Shown here: piece by piece, positions 5,991 through 13,866 of the stretch
Position numbering within the stretch: the stretch's first letter is position 1
Layout: each line of letters begins with the position of its first letter
Origin: Phycisphaerae bacterium
Lineage (GTDB): Bacteria; Planctomycetota; Phycisphaerae; UBA1845; Fen-1342
NCBI GenBank assembly: GCA_022842805.1
Contig: JALHOX010000021.1
Location: 1 to 13,866, forward strand
Direction: 5' to 3'
Length of the DNA: 13,866 bases
Made by a program: the position numbers and the translations under genes
The notes under the pieces: model-generated
Databases searched by the model: none
What the model saw: the letters and a program-made list of their open reading frames with translations, nothing else
Told to the model about the DNA's origin: nothing

Positions 5991-7322
5991 CTAATGCTGA
6001 TCCAGACGTTCCGCGTGAATGGCGCGGATCTCGTCCCGAATGCGGATCAGGGCCGTGCGCACATGGTCAATAAACGTATTAATTTGGCTCTCCGCCTGGC
6101 CGCTGCCGTCGTGAACTTCGCTCACGAGGTCTTCAAGCTCCATGAAGATGCTCGTCAGCCACTCCTGATCGTGGGCGTGCACATCGCGGACGGCGGCCCG
6201 GTAGTCATCCGCCGCAGCCTTGAATTCTTCGCTTTCCGGCGGATGCTGGCGGGCCACACTCCGAAAACGGCGCACCGCCTGCGCCAAGCCGCGAACTTCG
6301 GCGGCGATCTCCTTCTCTCGCGCAATCAGCTCTTCCGCCGCCTCCCGCTCTTCCGTGCTGTCTTCCGCCTGCTGAATTTTCTTGCAAAGTGCGTCGAGCC
6401 GCGGCTCGCTCAGCAAGCCGGGGCGCAACGCGTGAATCGCGTGCAGCCGGCGAATGACCCAGGCGGCGGTGCGCTCGTCCCCGGCGGCGGCCGCCGCTTC
6501 GCCACGCTCCGCCAGCCCCTCGATCGCCTGCCGCCACTCCGCGCATCGCTGCAGAAACGCCTGATGCGCCTCCCGGTAGCGCTGGATCGCGGCGGACTCG
6601 ATGTGAACAGGGTACTTGCGGCCCAGTTCCTCAATCGCGCGCAGGCAATTCTCGGCCGCCAGCTCCTCGTACTGACTCGTGTGATCCTCGAACTTCTGCG
6701 CCTGGCGCTGCAACATGCCGCGAACCTGATCCCGCGTAAAAAAGACCGTGCTGTGCGGGGTCGTGGTCGTGGGGGCGGCGGGGGCCGGGGCGCTTTGCTG
6801 CGCCTGCTGGACCTGCTGATCGTGCTGCTGTTGATGAAGCTGCTGTTGATGAACGCGGAGCTCGGCTTCCTTCTGCGTCACGATCGAACGCAGCATCGCG
6901 ACCAGCACGGCGTCGGGCGCGACATCACGATGCCCCAGCACGCGCTGCGCGATCCGCTGCAGCCGCGGCAAGTCGACGCCCTCCCGCATGATCTCGGAAG
7001 AAAATCGCTGAAAAAGCACGTCGCGATGCTTCTTGTCAAAAGACTGGCCCTGCCCCGGCAGGCCGAAAACCGCCAGCCGCGCCAGCATCCCCCAACATCC
7101 GGGAAACGCATCCCGCAAAGCCGGCGTATCCAGCACGTCGGACTCCACGCGATCACCGGTTCGAACCAAACCCAACCCTCGAAGCCGCCGCAGAAAATCC
7201 GCCGCCGGCCCTCGCGGCAACGCCCGCGCCACCGCCCGCGCCGCGCGCGACGGCGCCAGTTCGCCATCGCCCGCGAACGCCCGCCGCAGCGCGCACTCGG
7301 CGACCTCGATGTCGATCGGCAT
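5991..7322 (-). CDS. Unassigned protein with glutamine-rich linker and helical C-terminal half
   Basis: I do not recognise this 443-residue protein. It has no signal peptide or membrane span and is probably cytoplasmic. Residues 1-150 are Arg/Ala/Leu-rich and look helical. Residues 158-176 are a Gln/His-rich tract, continuing as an Ala/Pro/Thr linker to about 190. Residues 193-443 are highly charged, with long amphipathic helices that suggest coiled coil or helical bundle (for example 318-350 and 410-437). The frame stays open to an ATG at 7454, with another at 7382. I chose 7322 because codons downstream end almost always in G or C whereas those between 7382 and 7322 do not, and because GGTGGGG lies just upstream. 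The 7382 start, with GGA further upstream, remains possible. It lies between the PilZ protein gene and the acyltransferase gene on the same strand, with 230 and 156 bp gaps. Function unknown. Confidence 0.7.
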   Translation of the reverse strand: MPIDIEVAECALRRAFAGDGELAPSRAARAVARALPRGPAADFLRRLRGLGLVRTGDRVESDVLDTPALRDAFPGCWGMLARLAVFGLPGQGQSFDKKHRDVLFQRFSSEIMREGVDLPRLQRIAQRVLGHRDVAPDAVLVAMLRSIVTQKEAELRVHQQQLHQQQHDQQVQQAQQSAPAPAAPTTTTPHSTVFFTRDQVRGMLQRQAQKFEDHTSQYEELAAENCLRAIEELGRKYPVHIESAAIQRYREAHQAFLQRCAEWRQAIEGLAERGEAAAAAGDERTAAWVIRRLHAIHALRPGLLSEPRLDALCKKIQQAEDSTEEREAAEELIAREKEIAAEVRGLAQAVRRFRSVARQHPPESEEFKAAADDYRAAVRDVHAHDQEWLTSIFMELEDLVSEVHDGSGQAESQINTFIDHVRTALIRIRDEIRAIHAERLDQH

Positions 7323-7552
7323 GCAGCCCCACCGGCCTGCGTTTGGAGTTTCGTAACGGGGTTCGATCGAGTTGCGGCGCATGGATCGCTTTTCCGCTGA
7401 GCTTCCGGCTTGACCGGAGATGCAGTCTAAGCGGCAAAACGGCGGCGCGCCCAACCCCTCTCGTCTGGAGATGTCGTGAAGGCAGCCCCTGAACCCCAGC
7501 TTCTAACACCCGACCAACCCGGTCAGCCCACCCCCGGCACGAGCCGAATCGA

Positions 7553-8638
7553 TCAAACCCGCGTGGCTTCCGAGGCTCGCGCCGCGCGGCAGCGCTGCAG
7601 GAGCGTCGCCAGACGGTCGCGCACCGCCCGAGTCGAAAGGTCGTTGGCGGAGATATGTTCAAGCGCCTGACGACCGGCCTGAGCCACCGGCTCAAATCCG
7701 GCCGAGTCGGCAAAGACCACCAGTTGCTGCACGCGGTCGCGGAGCTTCTCGGCTTCGCCGGCCGCGTAAGCCTGCTCGATCGCCGCAATCCGCTCCGATG
7801 CGCTCTGCACAAACGTCGCAATCAATCCGCCGCAATTCGGATCCTGCGCGCGAAAGCTCACGATGGGCTCGCTCTCGATCGTCTTCACCAGTTGCGTCAG
7901 CGATTGGGCGTTGATCGGAGCGGATACGCACGCCTCGCACTGGTTGCCCTCGCAATATGCCTTCAACTCGTCCTGCCCCATCATCGCCAGGCCGAGAATC
8001 GGTCGGACATACCCCGTCGAGCGAAGCTTTCGCGCCAATTCACAGCCCCCGGTTCGGCTCGTGTGAAACCCGAAGACGATCAGATCAAACGGCTCGTGAA
8101 TCAGGCTGCGCTTGGCGGTGTCTTCCGGCCGCTCAAATGTCACCTCGGCGCTGTAGCGACGAAAGACTTCGCCGAAGAGCTTCCGGTGCATCTCATCGTC
8201 GTCCACCACCAGCACGCTCGCCGCATTCGCTTCGCGCACGAACATCGCGATGTCGATCGGCTTGCTAAACGCGACCCCCACTTCGTGAATGCCCGCCGTC
8301 CCGCTCAGATACCGACACCGCACCACTCTGCCCACGACCACATGCGCCGTGTTGTGTTCCGACACCAGCCGGATGCGAACTTCCGTCCCCGAGTAGGCCA
8401 GTCGCGGCAAAAGCAGGCAGATGCCGCCGGCGCTTAAGTTGCGCGAGGGCACCGTCGTGCGGGTCGTCTCGTCGTTCTCGCGCAGCTCCACCGAAACCGC
8501 CGCCGCGCGATACTGATAACGCGTGTGCTTTCGATTGCGCATCGCCTCCTGAAACTCCGGCTCCGCGTCGAGCCGATCCAGCAAACGGCGCAGACTCTCC
8601 TCGCTCAGGCGAATCCCAGCTTTGACCGGCAACTCCAC
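7553..8638 (-). CDS. PilZ protein with degenerate receiver and Hpt-like domains
   Basis: This is a 361-residue signalling protein. Residues about 30-135 form a PilZ domain with both cyclic-di-GMP signatures intact: RKHTR (36-40) and NLSAGG (67-72, the N/D-x-S-x-x-G form). Residues about 140-256 match a response-regulator receiver. Its acidic pocket remains (Asp146-Asp148), but the phospho-acceptor position is Gly190, the conserved Thr/Ser is Ala218 and the conserved Lys is Ala240. Residues about 266-350 resemble an Hpt helical bundle in which the phosphorylatable His is Gln304 and the following Lys is Val307. The protein therefore probably senses cyclic-di-GMP but cannot take part in a phosphorelay. 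It starts with GTG at 8638, supported by GGGGAG about 8 bp upstream. It is divergent from acnA and upstream of an unassigned gene on the same strand. Confidence 0.82.
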   Translation of the reverse strand: MELPVKAGIRLSEESLRRLLDRLDAEPEFQEAMRNRKHTRYQYRAAAVSVELRENDETTRTTVPSRNLSAGGICLLLPRLAYSGTEVRIRLVSEHNTAHVVVGRVVRCRYLSGTAGIHEVGVAFSKPIDIAMFVREANAASVLVVDDDEMHRKLFGEVFRRYSAEVTFERPEDTAKRSLIHEPFDLIVFGFHTSRTGGCELARKLRSTGYVRPILGLAMMGQDELKAYCEGNQCEACVSAPINAQSLTQLVKTIESEPIVSFRAQDPNCGGLIATFVQSASERIAAIEQAYAAGEAEKLRDRVQQLVVFADSAGFEPVAQAGRQALEHISANDLSTRAVRDRLATLLQRCRAARASEATRV

Positions 8639-8696
8639 GACTCGGTCTCCCCGTGTTTCTGGCGCATCACCCGGTCGGTCGCTGACCCAAGCAAAT

Positions 8697-8712
8697 GGCG
8701 GGGAAACCCGCC
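8697..8712 (+). other. Small hairpin with GNRA-type loop
   Basis: GGCGGG (8697-8702) pairs with CCCGCC (8707-8712) around a GAAA tetraloop when read on the plus strand. It is followed at once by the palindrome CCCCGGGG (8711-8718). It lies about 60 bp ahead of the divergent PilZ gene and 305 bp ahead of acnA. Function unknown; it may be chance. Confidence 0.25.
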
Positions 8713-8981
8713 CCGGGGCGCGGTCGAACGAGACACGCGACGAACGCCCTGAATATCGATGATTCCCGCTTCGGGCTTGCGATCATCGCCGCCGGGCAAA
8801 CACCCCATTTTGAACCCCCACCCCACACCCAGCCGCGGTCGCCGCAAACCGCGCTTCGGATTACACTCCGGGGCAATGATTATCAGGCCGCGTTCGCTGC
8901 GCAACGCCGCACAATTCGCGGCAGTCGTTCGCGACACCCGCCAACCCGGGCGACGAAAGTCCGCTGAATAAACCGATAAAT

Positions 8982-9002
8982 GGGCTCCGGTTCCCGGAGC
9001 TC
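8982..9002 (+). promoter_or_regulatory. Hairpin immediately before the acnA ribosome-binding site
   Basis: GCTCCGG (8984-8990) pairs perfectly with CCGGAGC (8994-9000) around a 3-nt TTC loop. A further G-U and a G-C pair extend the stem to 8982-9002. It ends 2 nt before the Shine-Dalgarno sequence GAGGAAA (9005-9011) and so could modulate ribosome access or protect the 5' end of the mRNA. There is no T-run, so it is not a standard terminator. Confidence 0.4.
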
Positions 9003-9016
9003 GCGAGGAAACTCCC

Positions 9017-11776
<2,760 letters not shown>

Positions 11777-11788
11777 ATTCGCTGAAAT

Positions 11789-11809
11789 GGGGCGGGTTCT
11801 ACCCGCCCC
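11789..11809 (+). terminator. Terminator-like hairpin after acnA
   Basis: A perfect 9-bp stem, GGGGCGGGT (11789-11797) with ACCCGCCCC (11801-11809), closes on a 3-nt loop 12 bp after the acnA stop. It is followed by TTCGAT rather than a true T-run. It is the strongest stem in the window by position and length and is a plausible acnA terminator. Confidence 0.6.
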
Positions 11810-11926
11810 TTCGATCTCCGACGCCGGCGCCGCGCTCGCTCACCACGCGCGCCGCGCCGGCACGCTGAACCCGATCGCCCGCTCCTCGAACTCAGCGACG
11901 CCGCCCCAACGCCGGAGCGCGACCCC

Positions 11927-12727
11927 ATGATCGAAAACGCGCCGCTTGCCGGCGACGTGGACTACGCCTCGTGCGGCTCACAATACGCTGCGCTGCGCCG
12001 TCCCGACCCGCGCATCGAAGCGCAGATCCACGCCGCCCTCGGCGCCGCACGAACCGTGCTCAACATCGGCGCCGGCGCCGGCTCCTACGAACCGCTCGAT
12101 CGACACCTCATCGCCATCGAGCCCTCGCCAACCATGCGCGCCCAACGCTCGCCCCACCTCGCCCCCGCCCTCCGCGGCCGAGCCGAAAGCCTCCCGCTCG
12201 ACGACGCCTCCGTCGACGCCAGCATGGCCATCGCCACCGTCCACCAATGGCAGGATCTGACCGCCGGCCTGCGCGAGCTGCGCCGCGTCACGCGCGGCCC
12301 GATCGTCCTGCTCTGCTTCGACGGCGACGCCCTCGACCGCTACTGGCTCGCGGAGTACGTCCCCGAACTGATCGCCGTCGAGCGCCGCCGCTACCCCGCC
12401 ATCGCTCGACTCCTGACCGAGCTGTCACTCGACGACCGTCGAACCGAGATCACCACCGTCCCCATCCCGATCGATTGCACCGACGGCTTCACCGAGGCCT
12501 TCTACGCCCGCCCCGAACGATTCCTCGACCCGACCGTCACGCAAGCCCAGTCCGCGTGGACCTTCGTCGCGCCCGGCGTCCGCGAACGCTTCGTCGCCGC
12601 CCTGCGGGAAGACCTGCAATCCGGCGCCTGGGACGCCCGATTCGGCAAATACCGCACCCTGCCCACCTTCGAGGGCTCGCTACGGCTGATCGTCAGCACG
12701 CCCGCCCCCCGCCGCAACAAATCCTGA
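11927..12727 (+). CDS. Class I SAM-dependent methyltransferase
   Basis: This 266-residue cytoplasmic protein has a Rossmann-type methyltransferase domain at about 40-130. The glycine-rich motif I is VLNIGAGAGSYEP (44-56). The acidic ribose-binding position is Glu65 in AIEPSPTM. AESLPLDDASVD (86-97) and ATVHQWQDL (103-111) match later motifs of the Methyltransf_11 group. Residues 130-266 form an additional region, including FYARPERFLDP (192-202), likely to contact the acceptor. Related proteins methylate small molecules such as quinones or fatty-acid derivatives, but nothing here identifies the substrate. The ATG at 11927 has GGAG at 11914-11917. It lies 150 bp downstream of acnA, beyond a terminator-like hairpin, and converges on the kinase-like gene with a 13-bp gap. 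Confidence 0.85.
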   Translation: MIENAPLAGDVDYASCGSQYAALRRPDPRIEAQIHAALGAARTVLNIGAGAGSYEPLDRHLIAIEPSPTMRAQRSPHLAPALRGRAESLPLDDASVDASMAIATVHQWQDLTAGLRELRRVTRGPIVLLCFDGDALDRYWLAEYVPELIAVERRRYPAIARLLTELSLDDRRTEITTVPIPIDCTDGFTEAFYARPERFLDPTVTQAQSAWTFVAPGVRERFVAALREDLQSGAWDARFGKYRTLPTFEGSLRLIVSTPAPRRNKS

Positions 12728-12740
12728 GCCGCCGCTCGCC

Positions 12741-13364
12741 CTACGCCTGATACAGCCCCCCGGTCGACTCCAGCCAATCCGCGATCCGCTCGCACGCCGC
12801 CGGCACATCGCTGTCCGACACGTCCACCTCCATCCGCTGCAAGCGCGACTTCGCGACCAGTTCCCGAAGCAGCTTCTGCTCGGCGATGAATGGCTTCAGA
12901 TCGTCATATTGAGCCGGATTGCCCGAGACCTTCAGCCGCGCCGCACGAGCCGCCTCAAACGTCTCCTCGCGTCGCACGCAAAGAATCAGCCGAAAATTCA
13001 GCGCCGCCAGCCGCTCTTCCAGCCACGAAAAGTCCATCAGCTTCCCGCGCGCCGTCTGCTGATGGGCGATCGTCGAGATGTGAAAGCGGTCGATGATCCA
13101 CGAGTAATACCGCTGAAGCTCAAACAGTCGAACCCACGTCCGGTAGGTCTCCAGCGCCAGCGCCTCCTCCTCGGGCGCAAAGTTGATCAACCCGCGCCCC
13201 CACGGCCGATTCGTAAACGCACACCATTCCGCCGAAATCACCGGCGAGTGGTAGCGATAACGCCGCGGCCCGACGATCCGCGGGTGCTCATTCAGGGCAA
13301 ACGCCAGGTCCGTCTTGTGCGTCAGCCGCGTGCCTTCCAGGATGATGTGCGGTGTCATTTTCAT
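12741..13364 (-). CDS. P-loop kinase-like protein with degenerate Walker A (thymidylate/nucleoside kinase fold)
   Basis: This 207-residue protein has the layout of a small P-loop nucleotide kinase. A first strand runs into EGTRLTHKTDL (10-20), an aromatic and charged middle follows, and then IIDRFHIS (90-97), matching the DR(Y/F/S) signature of thymidylate and deoxynucleoside kinases. A later strand, FRLILCVRREETF (124-136), precedes an Arg-rich lid-like segment. In the P-loop the glycine before Lys17 is His16, so GxxxxGKT reads GxxxxHKT. Activity is therefore uncertain, and the substrate unknown. The frame stays open far upstream, but that part is antisense to the next gene and low in complexity. 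The start at 13364 was chosen because the first strand follows directly. AGGA lies about 11 bases upstream. Confidence 0.62.
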   Translation of the reverse strand: MKMTPHIILEGTRLTHKTDLAFALNEHPRIVGPRRYRYHSPVISAEWCAFTNRPWGRGLINFAPEEEALALETYRTWVRLFELQRYYSWIIDRFHISTIAHQQTARGKLMDFSWLEERLAALNFRLILCVRREETFEAARAARLKVSGNPAQYDDLKPFIAEQKLLRELVAKSRLQRMEVDVSDSDVPAACERIADWLESTGGLYQA

Positions 13365-13396
13365 GATGAACGGAATCCTAGACCGCGGCGGCGGCT

Positions 13397-13424
13397 TTGG
13401 AATGTCGCGACCTCGGACTACAAT
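13397..13424 (+). promoter_or_regulatory. Candidate sigma-70-type promoter for the PAS protein gene
   Basis: TTGGAA (13397-13402, 4/6 match to TTGACA) and TACAAT (13419-13424, 5/6 match to TATAAT) are separated by 16 bp. They lie in the 180-bp divergent gap between the kinase-like gene and the PAS gene. Transcription would start near 13431, giving a leader of about 110 nt. Confidence 0.45.
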
Positions 13425-13544
13425 TCCCTCCAGTCGGCTGCTCCGCCGACGACCGGGACGGTCTGCGCTCATCGAGCCGCACCACGTGTGTACCGGTCGC
13501 GCCGAACAGACTCGAACCGCGTTTCGCGAGCGCCGACGAAAGTG

Positions 13545-13866
13545 ATGACACGTACGCTCCGAATCCTGGCCATCGTCTCCGACGCCGACGCCGACAAGCT
13601 TGCCGGCTGGCGCGAGCTCGGCGAAATCCGCACCGTCGCTTCCATCAGCGATGCGGTCGCCGCCTTGCGGGCCGAGACCTTCGACTTCGTCGTCACCACC
13701 GGCGGCCAGCTCGCCCCGCTCGCCAACGTCGTCGGCCTCGAATCGGCCGAGGCCATCCTCGACCGCATCGGCCAGGGCGTCGCCGTCGTCGATCGCGAAG
13801 GCCGGCTGGTCTACGCCAACACACGGCTGAAGGCCTATCCGCAGGAGGCCGTCGACCAGATCCACG
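13545..13866 (+). CDS. PAS-domain signalling protein, N-terminal part (runs off the window)
   Basis: Only the first 107 residues are in the window. Residues 1-62 look receiver-like: strand RILAIVSDAD (6-15), helix, strand, helix, then ETFDFVVTTGG (44-54). The expected phospho-acceptor after FDFVV is Thr52, so this is probably a pseudo-receiver or an unrelated alpha/beta fold. A PAS domain starts at about 66: ESAEAILDRIGQGVAVVDRE (66-85) followed by GRLVYANTRL (86-95). Proteins of this build usually continue into a histidine kinase, phosphatase, cyclase or sigma-54 activator, but the effector is not visible. The start is ATG at 13545, with an in-frame GTG directly before it (13542). Neither has a good Shine-Dalgarno. 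A promoter candidate lies about 120 bp upstream. Confidence 0.68.
   Translation, partial: MTRTLRILAIVSDADADKLAGWRELGEIRTVASISDAVAALRAETFDFVVTTGGQLAPLANVVGLESAEAILDRIGQGVAVVDREGRLVYANTRLKAYPQEAVDQIH

Larger units (their letters stand above)
8639..9016. other. Divergent intergenic region between the PilZ protein gene and acnA
   Basis: This 378-bp stretch carries no open frame with coding-like composition. It must hold promoters for both flanking genes. The best plus-strand -10 candidate is TACACT (8862-8867), without a good -35 box. Two hairpins stand out: a 6-bp stem with a GAAA loop (8697-8712) and a stem next to the acnA ribosome-binding site (8982-9002). I see no tRNA or recognised riboswitch. 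Confidence 0.6.

Noticed and set aside
13581..13599. GACGCC triplet repeat giving Asp-Ala-Asp-Ala-Asp
   Set aside because: Three copies of a 6-bp unit inside a coding region of GC-rich DNA; too short to treat as a feature.
13365..13865. N-terminal extension of the kinase-like gene by 167 codons
   Set aside because: The extension is Gly/Asp/Ala-rich, antisense to the PAS protein, and precedes what looks like the natural first beta strand at 13364.

Overview
The window is about 13.9 kb of GC-rich bacterial DNA. It is gene-dense and carries ordinary housekeeping genes interleaved with signalling and unassigned genes on both strands. No rRNA, tRNA, insertion sequence, CRISPR array or phage gene was seen. 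An acyltransferase of the lipid A type, a DedA membrane protein and PilZ/receiver/PAS signalling proteins point to a Gram-negative-type bacterium. The very high G+C at third codon positions and the gene mix would fit Planctomycetota, but that is an inference from general resemblance and cannot be proved from the sequence alone.

Region 1 (1-4826) is lipid and isoprenoid related. A DedA-family membrane protein (292-1107) converges on, and overlaps by 4 bp, aat, the leucyl/phenylalanyl-tRNA-protein transferase (1104-1712, minus). aat is transcribed divergently from ispA, a short-chain polyprenyl diphosphate synthase (1766-2668). ispA is followed by dxs, the first enzyme of the MEP pathway (2823-4760). 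Dxs makes the C5 precursor supply and IspA condenses it to C15. Some DedA proteins flip undecaprenyl phosphate, so the neighbourhood may have a polyprenyl-carrier theme.

Region 2 (4827-8638, all minus) holds three genes in one orientation. In transcription order they are a PilZ protein with receiver-like and Hpt-like domains that have lost their phosphorylation residues, a 443-residue unassigned protein with a glutamine-rich linker, and an LpxL/HtrB-type acyltransferase with a non-canonical active-site motif. The gaps are 230 and 156 bp, so they need not form an operon.

Region 3 (8639-13866) begins with a 378-bp divergent intergenic stretch, then acnA (aconitase), with a strong hairpin just ahead of its ribosome-binding site and a terminator-like hairpin after it. 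A SAM-dependent methyltransferase (11927-12727) follows. It converges on a minus-strand P-loop kinase-like gene (12741-13364) with a degenerate Walker A motif. Last is the start of a PAS-domain signalling protein (13545 to beyond the window) with its own promoter candidate.

Most of the window is ordinary chromosome. The best lead for something undescribed is the PilZ/pseudo-receiver/pseudo-Hpt protein with its unassigned neighbour. Several proteins in the window also lack a canonical catalytic or phosphorylation residue; each such case is reported separately.
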